Positions 1-8,296 of a stretch of DNA of 27,057 bases are shown here, piece by piece (the first letter of the stretch is position 1; every line of letters starts with the position of its first letter). The position numbers and the translations under genes were made by a program. The notes beneath the pieces are model-generated. The model saw only the letters and a program-made list of their open reading frames with translations, made no database searches and had not been told where the DNA came from. The stretch is from an uncultured Campylobacter sp. (lineage in GTDB: Bacteria > Campylobacterota > Campylobacteria > Campylobacterales > Campylobacteraceae), in the NCBI RefSeq assembly GCF_937921625.1, contig NZ_CAKZTI010000034.1, positions 1 through 27,057 of the forward strand. Reading direction: 5' to 3'.

Positions 1-491
1 GCATAATACGCGCTCTCGTTCGGCTGCAATTTAAAAAGCTCGCCCAGATACGGGTGCAAAAGCGGCGCGAACTCGAGACTTGCCGCAGCGATGACCTCTT
101 CGGAGTTTTTCCAGCGCGCGCTTTTTTCATCTCTGCCGCGTTGCCGTGCGTTTTTGCCTGCGCTTTCGTCCGCCCGAGCAGAGCGCGCATTCTCTCCCGT
201 CTGTGCCACGCTTTCGTCCTGCTGCGTTTCGCGACCCTCTGCCGCCTCTTCGCGTAAAATTTCAACCGCCGTAGCGATCAAAGCTTTAAAATCCTCCTCG
301 CCTACATAGCCCAGAGCGTCCTTTAGCAGCGTACGGCCGTCCCTCCGCCCGCGCAGCAGGCTGTCCGCTAGCGTAAAATACGCCGTCTCGTCGCCTTGCA
401 GCCGCCAAAACTGCTCGTATAAACCGGGTACTCTAAAGCCATCGCGTTCGAAATCTCGCGCCAGATTTAGCGCCTCATCCCGCTTATCCAT
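1..491 (-). CDS. Hypothetical protein, 3' end cut by window edge
   Basis: An open frame runs without a stop from an ATG at 491 down to the first base of the window (163 codons visible). The start is preceded by AGGAAATAAG, a good ribosome binding site. The visible protein begins MDKRDEALNLARDFERDG and has a helical, charged N-terminal half. A hydrophilic stretch rich in Glu, Arg, Ala and Gln (about residues 94-130) follows and looks like a disordered linker, and then a second ordered-looking part (WKNSEEVIAAASLEFAPLLH). There is no signal peptide or membrane segment. I do not recognise the family and assign no function. The ORFs on the opposite strand here (54-309) are shadows of this frame. 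The gene points the same way as brnQ upstream, but a hairpin lies between them, so co-transcription is doubtful. Confidence 0.75.
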   Translation of the reverse strand, partial: MDKRDEALNLARDFERDGFRVPGLYEQFWRLQGDETAYFTLADSLLRGRRDGRTLLKDALGYVGEEDFKALIATAVEILREEAAEGRETQQDESVAQTGENARSARADESAGKNARQRGRDEKSARWKNSEEVIAAASLEFAPLLHPYLGELFKLQPNESAYY

Positions 492-632
492 CTTATTTCC
501 TTTTGCGATTTTATTTTGATAATTTTAGCGTAAATTTATATTAAATTTTGAAGGCGACTTATTTTATATGTCAAAATTCCAGTAAAAAATATGTGAGATT
601 AAATTCGGCGACGAATTAAAATTTAAAAGTGT

Positions 633-654
633 GCCGAGCCCCGTAGAGCCCGGC
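633..654 (-). terminator. Putative Rho-independent terminator of brnQ
   Basis: Read on the minus strand, GCCGGGCTC and GGGCTCGGC form a 9-bp stem (two G-T pairs) closed by a TACG loop, i.e. a C(UACG)G tetraloop, which is a known very stable loop type. It lies 25 bases past the brnQ stop and is followed on that strand by ACACTTTTAAATTTT, so the T tract is imperfect. The position and stem are directly visible; terminator function is inferred. Confidence 0.5.
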
Positions 655-678
655 TAAATTTTAAAATAGCTCTTAAAT

Positions 679-2010
679 TTAAAAACTATCGTCTCTTTTT
701 TCAAAGATCAGATGCAGCACGTAGGTCACGGCGAAGGTCAAGGTGCTAGGCACGATCCAGCCGAGCATCGAATCGTAAAACGGCATCATCTTCACAAACG
801 ACGTTACAAGCGGCACCGAAATCCCCAAAATATCAAGTCCGTTTATGACACCCTCGACAACGCAAACATAGACGCAGGCGCGGTAAATCAGCTTGCTCGA
901 ATCGATCCACGGATTAATCAGCGAGAGGATTATCAGCATGATCGAGATCGGATAGATGGCGACGAGGACCGGGATGGAGCCTTTGATGATGGTCGTAAGG
1001 CCGAAATTTGCGACTCCAAAGCCGATCACGCACCAAGCGATCGCCCAGGTTTTGTATTTGATCTTGCCTTTCGTAAGCTCCTCGAAGTATTCGCTAGCCG
1101 AGCTTATAAGGCCAAGAGTCGTGGTGATGCAAGCTAGGAAAAACGCGCTGCCTAGGATCACGACGCCAATTCTTCCGAAATAATGATCGCTTACTCGCGA
1201 CAAAAGCTCCGCTCCGTTGATATTCGGCGTATCTTTGAAAAGCTCTGCGGAGGTCGCGCCCAGATAGCCCAGCATAAAATATATCGTCATCAGTATGACG
1301 CCCGACATCATTCCCGCTTTTATGGTAGAGGTGACGAGGTGCTTTTCGTCGCTCACGCCGGTTGCTTTAATGGCGTTAATTACGATGATTCCAAATGCCA
1401 GCGACGCAAGCGCATCCATCGTCTGATAGCCCTCTACGAAGCCCTTTGCTGCGGCATGATCGACATACTCTCCGCTAGGAGCGACGAAACCCCCGATCGG
1501 AAACAAAAATCCTGCACCGAAAAGTAGCAAAATAAGCGCCAAAAGTATCGGCGTGAGGTATTTTCCGAGCAGATCGACGAGCTTTGAAGGGTTCATACAG
1601 ATGTAATAGTTCAGCGCAAAATATGCGGCAGAATAAACGAATAGCCAAATTTGAAGGCTATCTTGCCCGATAAAAGGCTTAATAGCGATGTCAAAAGGCA
1701 TATTTGCCGCGCGCGGTATCGCAAAAAGCGGCCCGATCGTAAGATATAAAAGCGCGGTAAAAACGATCGCAAACACGGGATCTATGCGGCGCACCAGGCT
1801 CTGAAGCCCCTTGGCACGCGCAATGCCTGCGACGCCGAGCACCGGCAGAAGCACCGCCGTAGCGCAAAAAAACATTATCGCGATATAAAAATTCTGCCCC
1901 GACTCCCTGCCAAGACCCGGCGGAAAAATAAAATTTCCCGCACCGAAAAACATCGCAAATAGCGTAAGCGATATCGTCAAAAACTGGCTTCTACTAAGCT
2001 TGCCCTTCAT
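679..2010 (-). CDS. brnQ: Branched-chain amino acid transporter BrnQ (LIVCS family)
   Basis: A 443-residue integral membrane protein of the normal length for the BrnQ/LIVCS family, which imports Leu, Ile and Val by cation symport across the inner membrane. The N-terminus carries the family signature (FAMFFGAGNFIFPPGLG, about residues 17-33), and about twelve hydrophobic segments follow along the whole length. The start ATG at 2010 has GAGGG six bases upstream and a TATAAT box about 33 bases upstream, so this start is well supported. The gene stands alone: radA is divergent on one side and an unknown gene follows on the other after a probable terminator. The exact substrate cannot be told from sequence. 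Overlapping ORFs on the plus strand are shadows. Confidence 0.93.
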   Translation of the reverse strand: MKGKLSRSQFLTISLTLFAMFFGAGNFIFPPGLGRESGQNFYIAIMFFCATAVLLPVLGVAGIARAKGLQSLVRRIDPVFAIVFTALLYLTIGPLFAIPRAANMPFDIAIKPFIGQDSLQIWLFVYSAAYFALNYYICMNPSKLVDLLGKYLTPILLALILLLFGAGFLFPIGGFVAPSGEYVDHAAAKGFVEGYQTMDALASLAFGIIVINAIKATGVSDEKHLVTSTIKAGMMSGVILMTIYFMLGYLGATSAELFKDTPNINGAELLSRVSDHYFGRIGVVILGSAFFLACITTTLGLISSASEYFEELTKGKIKYKTWAIAWCVIGFGVANFGLTTIIKGSIPVLVAIYPISIMLIILSLINPWIDSSKLIYRACVYVCVVEGVINGLDILGISVPLVTSFVKMMPFYDSMLGWIVPSTLTFAVTYVLHLIFEKRDDSF

Positions 2011-2042
2011 CTTAAACCCTCTTTAAATAAAGTGAAATTTGT

Positions 2043-2048
2043 ATTATA
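2043..2048 (-). promoter_or_regulatory. brnQ promoter -10 box with adjacent inverted repeat
   Basis: On the minus strand there is a perfect TATAAT about 33 bases before the brnQ ATG, giving an expected 5' leader of roughly 26 bases. Campylobacter sigma-70 promoters depend mainly on the -10 box. Immediately upstream (2056-2068) is the inverted repeat ATGTTT-A-AAACAT, in the place where a regulator could bind. The boxes are seen in the sequence; promoter activity and operator role are inferred. Confidence 0.55.
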
Positions 2049-2166
2049 GTTATAAATGTTTAAAACATATTTAAATTTAGCTCAAATTTAGCCACACATC
2101 CTCCGTCTCGTGATTTTTGATTCCGCAAACAGCACGCGGGGCGGCTAAAATTTTAAAAATTTTAAG

Positions 2167-2172
2167 TATAAT
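2167..2172 (+). promoter_or_regulatory. radA promoter -10 box
   Basis: A perfect TATAAT, preceded by a T/A-rich tract (TTTTAAAAATTTTAAG) as is typical of Campylobacter housekeeping promoters. It lies about 50 bases before the radA ATG at 2222, predicting a leader of about 43 bases. It falls after the upstream in-frame ATG at 2117, which supports 2222 as the true start. Confidence 0.55.
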
Positions 2173-2221
2173 TTCGCAAAGCTTAGGGCTAAATTTAATC
2201 AAAAATGAACGAGGGATAAAG

Positions 2222-3571
2222 ATGGCGAAGATTAAAACTACGATTTTTGAGTGCCAGCACTGCGGCAATCAGCAAAGCAGATGGCTCGGTAGATGCCCCG
2301 ATTGCGGCGCATTCGATAGCTTCGTCGAGCTCAAGCCCGCTCAGATCAAAGCGCTAAAAGAGATCGAGGGCGAGCTTGCCCGCGCCTCGTCCGCAAGCGC
2401 CAAAGCGATCAGCGAGATACAGATCGAGCAAATTTCGCGCATCGACACCAAAGATAGCGAGCTAAATTTAGTCCTCGGAGGCGGCGTCGTGGAGGGCTCG
2501 CTCGTGCTAATCGGCGGCAGTCCCGGTATCGGAAAATCCACGCTGCTGCTTAAGATCGCGGCAAATTTAGCAAGCGACGGCCGCGCTGTGCTTTACGTAA
2601 GCGGCGAGGAGAGCGCCAGCCAGATCAAAATGCGCGCGCAGCGGCTTGGCGCGATAAGCGAGCAGCTGTTTTTACTCACCGAGATCAATCTGGGCGCCGT
2701 GCTTGAAGAGGTCGAGCGCAGGGATTATAAATTTATTGTCATCGACAGTATCCAGACGCTTTTTAGCGATAAGGCCCCCTCTGCGCCGGGCTCGATCACG
2801 CAGGTGCGCGAGATCACGTTCGAGCTGATGCGACTTGCCAAAGCGCGCGGGATTTCGATCTTCATCATCGGCCACATCACCAAAGAGGGCTCGATCGCGG
2901 GCCCGCGCATACTGGAGCATATGGTGGACGTGGTGCTGTATTTCGAGGGCGATGCGAGCAAGCAGCTTAGAATTTTGCGCGGTTTTAAAAACCGCTTCGG
3001 AGCTACGAGCGAGGTGGGGATTTTCGAGATGGGGCCGCACGGGCTCGTAAACGCAAAGGACGTCGCGAGTAAATTTTTCACGCGCGGCAAGGCGGTAAGC
3101 GGCTCAGCGATCACGATCACGATGGAGGGCACGCGCGCGCTCGTCGTGGAGATCCAAGCGCTCGTGTGCGAGAGCGGCTACCCCAAGCGCAGCGCCACGG
3201 GCTTTGATAAAAACCGCCTCGATATGCTTCTGGCGCTACTTGATCGCAAGCTTGAGATCGGGCTTGGCGGATACGACGTCTTCGTAAACGTAAGCGGCGG
3301 CGTAAAAATCACCGAAACGGCGTGCGATCTAGCCGTCATCGCGGCGATCGTAAGCAGCTTCAAAAACCGCCCGATCAGCAAAGAAAGCGTCTTCATCGGC
3401 GAGGTGAGCCTAAACGGCGAGATCAGAGAGATCTTCAACCTCGATGCGCGCCTGAAAGAAGCCGCGATGCAGAAATTTAAAAACGCGATCGTCCCGATGA
3501 AGCCGCAAAACGCGCAGGGGCTTAAAATTTTTCACGCTACCGAGATCACGCAAATTTTAGATTGGATGTGA
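2222..3571 (+). CDS. radA: DNA repair/recombination protein RadA
   Basis: A 449-residue RadA (Sms), the DnaB-like, RecA-related ATPase that promotes branch migration during recombination and repair. Visible in order: a four-cysteine zinc finger (C11, C14, C25, C28), the Walker A motif GGSPGIGKST (98-107), Walker B FIVIDS (171-176), the RadA-specific KNRFG motif (256-260), and a C-terminal Lon-protease-like domain (about 290-449). The length is normal. The frame is open back to an ATG at 2117, but that would add 35 unrelated residues and start before the predicted promoter. ATG 2222 has GAGGGATAAAG just upstream and gives the usual MAKIKTTIFECQHCG start. It is divergent from brnQ, and a hairpin terminator candidate lies about 90 bases downstream. 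Confidence 0.96.
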   Translation: MAKIKTTIFECQHCGNQQSRWLGRCPDCGAFDSFVELKPAQIKALKEIEGELARASSASAKAISEIQIEQISRIDTKDSELNLVLGGGVVEGSLVLIGGSPGIGKSTLLLKIAANLASDGRAVLYVSGEESASQIKMRAQRLGAISEQLFLLTEINLGAVLEEVERRDYKFIVIDSIQTLFSDKAPSAPGSITQVREITFELMRLAKARGISIFIIGHITKEGSIAGPRILEHMVDVVLYFEGDASKQLRILRGFKNRFGATSEVGIFEMGPHGLVNAKDVASKFFTRGKAVSGSAITITMEGTRALVVEIQALVCESGYPKRSATGFDKNRLDMLLALLDRKLEIGLGGYDVFVNVSGGVKITETACDLAVIAAIVSSFKNRPISKESVFIGEVSLNGEIREIFNLDARLKEAAMQKFKNAIVPMKPQNAQGLKIFHATEITQILDWM

Positions 3572-4316
3572 AGCGGCGCGCTTCTTAGCTTCGGTTTAGC
3601 AGAGGATGCGGGCGGGCGAAAATGGACTTTGAGCGGCAAGGGACGCGTTGCTTTTGCATGGGCGCGGCGAAGGGCGCAAGTGCGCCGCTTTTTGCATGGC
3701 TCGCAAGCAAGCGCAAATGAGCTTGATCGCTAAGGCGCGATTTTTGGAATTTCACGTATCGTAGCGGCTCAAAAATTCGTTTGAGATTTAAAACGGCTCG
3801 GCGACGGTGCGGTTAAAATTTAATCATTCGCGGCGCATCCTAGTGAGCAAGATAGGCGCTTTGCAGCGTAAATTTTAAAATTTTGCCGCAATGCGGCGCA
3901 AAGCCAAGCCCGATAGGTCCTTGCGTCGCGTAAAATTCTATCGCGGCGCGTAGGACGTATCGCATAGGGCTAAGAGCCGGTAAAATTTTAACGGTGCCAA
4001 GCTCTCATGCGCGGGTGCAGATACCACAAGCAAAGTATCGCGCGCCGAGCCGAATGGGCGCCGCCGTAGCACGTCGCAACCCGAAAAGGCTTGCTAGCAA
4101 GACGCTATGCAAGCCAAAGCGCGCAGGTCCGCCTCACGTAGCCAAAAGACAAAGCCTACAAGGCGGCAAGATAGCAACGCAGCGAGAGCGCGATGAAATT
4201 TTAACGCAGACCGCATAAGCCGTCGGCAAAGCCTAATTCTACGGACAGGCTCCGCAGATAAAATTTCGCAAATCTAGCACGGATAAAATTTCATAAATTT
4301 AAACGGAAAGGTGCAT
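3572..4316. other. Gene-poor stretch between radA and a membrane protein gene
   Basis: About 745 bases without a supportable gene. It begins with a small perfect hairpin overlapping the radA stop (GAAGCG-GCG-CGCTTC, 3570-3584) and contains the terminator candidate at 3664-3693. The rest is GC-rich and full of short words such as GCGGCG and AAATTTTA. One 74-codon open frame (3994-4218) has no ribosome binding site and an implausible Arg/Lys/Pro-rich composition, so it was not called. I see no tRNA, sRNA family or repeat array here. Confidence 0.6.
3664..3693 (+). terminator. Putative Rho-independent terminator downstream of radA
   Basis: GCGGCG at 3664-3669 can pair with CGCCGC at 3683-3688, directly followed by TTTTT. 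An inner alternative stem GGCGC-AAGT-GCGCC (3673-3686) ends two bases before the same T run. This is the best intrinsic terminator shape in the window. It lies 93 bases past the radA stop. Confidence 0.5.
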
Positions 4317-5060
4317 ATGAGCCCAAACGTAATCGTCAAATTCGTCATTTTGTTTTTCATCAGAGCGCAAAGCTTAAACGTCAAATTTAGCAGACTCGAC
4401 GCCGTCGTGTCGCGCGCTTACGCCAAATACGGGGCGCTCTTTAAACTAAGCGTGCCGCTACTTGCCGCAGCATCGGTATTTGCGCTGTTTAACCTATACG
4501 ATTTTGCCAAAGCCAACTACGCGCTGACGATCTTTTTGCTCGCTTTGGGCTCGCCACTGCTTGCGTATAGCTTTTTTAAGGCGATAAAATCGGCGATGAC
4601 CTTCGCGCTATTTGTAATCCCCTTTGCGGCGGTGTTTGCGATCATCGCGGTGACGGGCGCACAGAAGCTTGATAACTCGCTAAATTTTAACATCGTCTTT
4701 CCGCTGTTTTTTACCCTCGTATGGTTTGCGATGTCGGTGATCGCCGACGAGGACGTAGCACAGATCATGAATAAGATCGTATCGAAGCTCTCGACGCTTT
4801 TTGTGACGATTTTCATCCTTTACAACTACGAGGCGCTACATGGGATTTTAACCGCGAGCGCGGGAGGGTATCGAGCGAGCGAAGATGAGCTAAGCGCGCT
4901 TGATCTGGTATTTATGACGATTAGATTTTTCACGCTGCCTTCGATTTTTACGTTGATGATTTTTGAGATCAAAGATTATCTTTTTATCAGATACGGCGCG
5001 TTCGTGCAGGCGCAGCAGGAGCGCATGGAGGATTTAAAAAATTCCAAGGGCTCGGAGTAA
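4317..5060 (+). CDS. Multi-pass inner membrane protein, function unknown
   Basis: A 247-residue hydrophobic protein with about six membrane segments (near residues 44-60, 68-88, 93-113, 124-143, 158-172 and 197-216) and a short charged C-terminal tail (QAQQERMEDLKNSKGSE). The frame opens at GTG 4311, but AAAGG ends directly against that codon, whereas ATG 4317 has it at a normal 6-base spacing, so 4317 is preferred. I do not recognise a named family; no catalytic or transport signature is visible. The first 16 residues are also hydrophobic but seem too short for a full helix. It stands alone, convergent with the binding-protein genes. Confidence 0.78.
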   Translation: MSPNVIVKFVILFFIRAQSLNVKFSRLDAVVSRAYAKYGALFKLSVPLLAAASVFALFNLYDFAKANYALTIFLLALGSPLLAYSFFKAIKSAMTFALFVIPFAAVFAIIAVTGAQKLDNSLNFNIVFPLFFTLVWFAMSVIADEDVAQIMNKIVSKLSTLFVTIFILYNYEALHGILTASAGGYRASEDELSALDLVFMTIRFFTLPSIFTLMIFEIKDYLFIRYGAFVQAQQERMEDLKNSKGSE

Positions 5061-5293
5061 AATTTTAAAGCTTAGCTCGATCTAATTTTGCGCGACGCAA
5101 ATACTCGCAAATACTAAAGATTACGACCGCCGTGTGCACGCTGGCTTAGGCGCGGCAGTGGGACTAATAAAATTTGAAATGAGATTTTTAGGACAAAATT
5201 TTGAGATGGAATTTTAATGACACGCCGGTTATGCGCGGATTAGAATTTAAAGCCGCGAAGCTTCAAATCCCGACCCACATCAAATCTAAAATT

Positions 5294-6100
5294 CTAAAAG
5301 AAGCTGTATATGTCGTCTAAAAGGAAGTATTTTTTATCGACGGTGCCTTTGTAGAACGGCTCGAAAGTATCGTTATACGCTTTTTTGAAAAAGCCCTCTT
5401 TGCTGAGTGAGATGAGTGCTTGATTGACGGCTTCTACGAGATCTGCGTTGCCTTTTTGCATCGCGATGCCTAAAAATACGTTCTCGCCAAGACTTTTGAT
5501 ATTAACCTCGACGCTAGGATCTGCGACCGGATAGACCATCACAAATAGATTATCGTCGCACGCGCCGTCGATCTCGCCGCTTTTTAGCCGCTTGTAGCAA
5601 TCGGAGGAATTTTTGCAATACACTAGATTGTAGCCGCCGTCCTTTTGCATAAACGCTTCGCCCGTCGAGCCGCGAATGACGCCTACTTTTTTACCTCGTA
5701 GATCGCTCATTTTTTGGATATTGTCGCTTTTTCTGGTTAAAACTCCGGAATTTACCGAAAGATAGGGCATCGAAAACTCATAATTTTTCTTTCTCTCCTC
5801 AGTAACGCTTGCAGCCGCGATAAGCATATCTGCCTGATTATTTTGAATGGACGGAAAGCGCGCTTGCGCTGATACCGGTATGAGCTCGATCCTGCCGCCG
5901 GTATCGCCTAAAATTTTGCCTCCGATTGCATTAGCAAGCTCTACGTCAAAGCCCTCAAAGCCGTTATCCGTGACCCTACTAAACGGAGGCTCGTTTTCAT
6001 AAACGGCGATACGAATGACTTTACTCTGCTTTATTTGGCTTAAAGAATTCGCAAGCGCAAAGATGCAAGATAGAAGAATTAAAAACAGTGATTTTTTCAT
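5294..6100 (-). CDS. Periplasmic amino-acid-type binding protein (SBP family 3), copy 1
   Basis: A 268-residue solute-binding protein of the bacterial extracellular family 3, the periplasmic receptor of polar amino acid ABC importers. A signal peptide ends near residue 17 (IFALA, then NSLS). The fold signatures are GFEGFDVELANAIGG (48-62), ADMLIAAASVTEER with the ligand-carboxylate Arg at 103, FSMPY, and LRGKKVGVIRGSTGEA. D183 (in GACDDN) fits the usual amino-group-binding Asp. C162 and C168 form a CX5C pair shared with both neighbours. The C-terminus has a conserved tail (KKYFLLDDIYSFF). It lies 17 bases after copy 2 with a good ribosome binding site (AAGGAATTTGAAATG), so the two are probably one transcript. 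There is no permease or ATPase gene nearby. The Cys at position 12 could suggest a lipoprotein, but its paralogue has Ala there. Confidence 0.88.
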   Translation of the reverse strand: MKKSLFLILLSCIFALANSLSQIKQSKVIRIAVYENEPPFSRVTDNGFEGFDVELANAIGGKILGDTGGRIELIPVSAQARFPSIQNNQADMLIAAASVTEERKKNYEFSMPYLSVNSGVLTRKSDNIQKMSDLRGKKVGVIRGSTGEAFMQKDGGYNLVYCKNSSDCYKRLKSGEIDGACDDNLFVMVYPVADPSVEVNIKSLGENVFLGIAMQKGNADLVEAVNQALISLSKEGFFKKAYNDTFEPFYKGTVDKKYFLLDDIYSFF

Positions 6101-6117
6101 TTCAAATTCCTTTTTTA

Positions 6118-6924
6118 TTAAAAAAAGCTGTAAAGATCGTCGAGTAGGAAATATTTTTTATCGACGGTGCCTTTATAGAAGGATTCGAAAGTATCCTCGT
6201 AAGCCTTTTTGAAAAAGCCCTCTTTGCTAAGCGCAATCAAGCCTTTATTGATCGCTTCTAGCAGCTCCGCATTGCCCTTTTGCACCGCGACGCCTAAGAA
6301 TACATTATCGCCTAGATTTTTGATATTGACTTCGACTGCAGGATCTACGATCGGATAGACCATTACAAAAAGGTTGTTGTTACAATACCCGTCGATCTCG
6401 CCGCTTTTTAATCTCCTATAGCAATCAACCGAATCGTTGCAGTAGGAAACATTATAACCGCCGTCTTTTTTGATATACGCCTCGCCGGTAGTCTTGCGGA
6501 TGACGCCGATCTTTTTGCCCATCAGATCGCCTATTTTATGAATATTTGAGTCTTTTTTCGTTAAAATTCCCAAATTGACCGTAAAATACGGCATCGAAAA
6601 ATCTACGCTGCCTTTACGCTCTTCAGTGATACTTGCAGCCGCGATTATCATATCTGCCTGATTGTTTTGCAGCATCGGAAAACGCACTTCGTTTGTTACC
6701 GGTATGAGCTCGATACGACCGCCGCTATTGCCGAAAATTTTACCAGCTAGCGCGTTGGCAAGCTCGACTTCGAAGCCTTCAAAGCCTTTCTCGCTTGACT
6801 TGCTAAAAGGCGGCTCATTTTCATAAACGCCCACTCTGATAACCTTGCTTTGCTTTATTTCGCTTAAGGAATTCGCAAAAACAAAGATCGCCGACAATAG
6901 AATAAGAAAAAATGACTTTTTCAT
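6118..6924 (-). CDS. Periplasmic amino-acid-type binding protein (SBP family 3), copy 2
   Basis: A close paralogue of the gene downstream, again 268 residues and alignable without gaps. A signal peptide ends near residue 17 (IFVFA). The ligand-site Arg is kept (SITEERK, Arg 103), as is the CX5C pair (C162, C168). At positions 182-184, however, it reads NNN where copy 1 has DDN, so the Asp that normally holds the ligand amino group in this family is Asn here. This suggests a changed ligand or lost binding. The DNA at the 3' ends of copies 1 and 2 is very similar, pointing to tandem duplication. The start ATG has a strong AAGGAGG site, and a TACAAT box lies about 32 bases upstream, so this is probably the first gene of a two-gene unit. 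Confidence 0.87.
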   Translation of the reverse strand: MKKSFFLILLSAIFVFANSLSEIKQSKVIRVGVYENEPPFSKSSEKGFEGFEVELANALAGKIFGNSGGRIELIPVTNEVRFPMLQNNQADMIIAAASITEERKGSVDFSMPYFTVNLGILTKKDSNIHKIGDLMGKKIGVIRKTTGEAYIKKDGGYNVSYCNDSVDCYRRLKSGEIDGYCNNNLFVMVYPIVDPAVEVNIKNLGDNVFLGVAVQKGNAELLEAINKGLIALSKEGFFKKAYEDTFESFYKGTVDKKYFLLDDLYSFF

Positions 6925-7362
6925 AATTTCCTCCTTGAATTTTAAATTTTTCGTAATTGTAATGTAAATTTTCTTAAAATTTCATTTTACTAGAACCGAA
7001 ACTATTCCCTAAATTGCGAGTTTAGCGATAAAATTTCGTAACTAAAATTTCTAAGCATAATGATAGAGGCTTTTTAAATTTTGCTGCCTTGCGCCAAACC
7101 CTGCCTGCTCTCATTAAATTTTAGCGCTTCGCTATAAAATTCTGTGCGTCTATTAGCGCCATAAAAATAGCGCATCACTGCGAAATTCTATGGAATTTTA
7201 TAAATTCTGTAACGGCGCGTTAGTAAAATCTTACAATCTAAACCAAGCTCGCAAAATCGGGCAAAATAGCAAGACTATGCGAGCCTTTTAAATTTTACCT
7301 AGCGAGAGCACACAGCTATGCTTACGAAAACAAACACAGGCGAGCTGTATCGCTATGCCCGC
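6925..7362. other. Spacer between binding-protein copies 2 and 3
   Basis: About 440 bases without a supportable gene. Seen: the -10 candidate at 6956-6961, a perfect short inverted repeat AAATTC-TATG-GAATTT (7183-7198), and a weak hairpin around TTTTAGCG-CTT-CGCTATAAAA (about 7120-7140). No small ORF with a ribosome binding site was found. Confidence 0.5.
6956..6961 (-). promoter_or_regulatory. Putative -10 box for the two-gene binding-protein unit
   Basis: On the minus strand TACAAT, in an AT-rich context, sits about 32 bases before the ATG at 6924 and would give a leader near 25 bases. It is one mismatch from TATAAT. Such boxes are easy to find in AT-rich spacers, hence the modest confidence. 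Confidence 0.35.
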
Positions 7363-8169
7363 CTAAAATAAGCTATAAAGGTCATCCAGCAAGAAATATT
7401 TTTTCTCCGCAGTGCCCTTGTAATACGGCTCGATGGTTTCGTTGTAGGTCTTTTTCATAAAGCCCTCTTTGCTTAGTTTGATGAGCTCGCCATTTAAGAA
7501 GTCCAGTAGCTCTTTATTTCCCTTCTGCACGGCAACGCCCAAAAACTCCGAAGGGCCTAAATTCTTGATATTTACCTCAGTATCGCTATCGATGACGGCA
7601 TAAGCCAAAACTAACAGGTTGTCGGTCGCGTAGCCGATGCCCTTATTTTCTTTTAACATTTTGTAGCATTCATTTGCAGTAGCGCAGTTTATGACGTCAA
7701 AGCCCTCTTTTCTAAAATACGCCTCGCCAGTGGTGCCGCTTTCGGCTATGATCGGCTTGCCGTGTAGATCGGATACGGTTTTGATCCTATCGCCTGTGCG
7801 GGTTAGTACGCCTATATTTACCGCAAAATATGGGGTCGTAAAGTCGACCACCTGCTTACGCTCGTTGGTGATAGTAAAGGTCGCGAGCACCATATCTACT
7901 TTGTTTTCTTCAAGCACCCTTAAACGCTCGCTGGCTTTTACCGGCACGAACTCGACTTTGCCCGATTTTGTGCCGAATATATCCTTCGACAGCGCCTCTG
8001 CCAAAGTAACCTCAAATCCTTCAAATTTGCCGTCTTCAAATTTACTAAAAGGCGGCTGCGCCTCGAAGACGCCTACGCGCACACTGCCCGATTGCCTAAT
8101 CTCAGATAGGGTATTTGCCACTACACTACTTGTAAATAGCAAGAAAATTCCCAAAATTATCTTTTTCAT
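7363..8169 (-). CDS. Periplasmic amino-acid-type binding protein (SBP family 3), copy 3
   Basis: The third and most diverged member of the row, also exactly 268 residues. A signal peptide ends near residue 18 (SSVVA, then NTLS). The family motifs are GFEVTLAEAL (51-60), VDMVLATFTITNER with Arg 104, FTTPY and GTTGEAYF. The CX5C pair (C162, C168) is conserved, as is the amino-group Asp (TDN, D183) and the C-terminal KKYFLLDDLYSLF. It has its own ribosome binding site (AAAGGAACGAT) and is separated by about 440 bases from copy 2 and 170 bases from ung, so it is probably transcribed alone. The partner ABC transporter must be elsewhere; the ligand is unknown, with a polar amino acid the family-based expectation. 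Confidence 0.87.
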   Translation of the reverse strand: MKKIILGIFLLFTSSVVANTLSEIRQSGSVRVGVFEAQPPFSKFEDGKFEGFEVTLAEALSKDIFGTKSGKVEFVPVKASERLRVLEENKVDMVLATFTITNERKQVVDFTTPYFAVNIGVLTRTGDRIKTVSDLHGKPIIAESGTTGEAYFRKEGFDVINCATANECYKMLKENKGIGYATDNLLVLAYAVIDSDTEVNIKNLGPSEFLGVAVQKGNKELLDFLNGELIKLSKEGFMKKTYNETIEPYYKGTAEKKYFLLDDLYSLF

Positions 8170-8296
8170 ATCGTTCCTTTAATTTGCAATGATTAGCCTA
8201 GCCGCGCATTCGCGTCGCTTCGGCAAGCCGTCTTAAGCCGGTCGTATATTATTCGCTCACTTCTCCTTTCGACATTTTTTAAAATTTCTTTACTTT

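Noticed and set aside
712..1527. Several plus-strand ORFs inside brnQ
   Set aside because: They are antisense shadows of the transporter frame with His/Arg/Asp-rich products and no ribosome binding sites.
2117..2221. Upstream in-frame start for radA
   Set aside because: It would precede the predicted promoter and add residues unlike RadA; ATG 2222 has a good ribosome binding site and the zinc-finger start.
3994..4218. 74-codon ORF (+) in the radA downstream spacer
   Set aside because: No ribosome binding site, Arg/Lys/Pro-rich product without any family look, and the surrounding sequence has the same non-coding texture.
6050..6100. Possible lipobox (LLSC) in binding-protein copy 1
   Set aside because: The two paralogues lack the Cys and all three have a good signal peptidase I site (ALA, VFA, VVA), so a soluble periplasmic protein is more likely.
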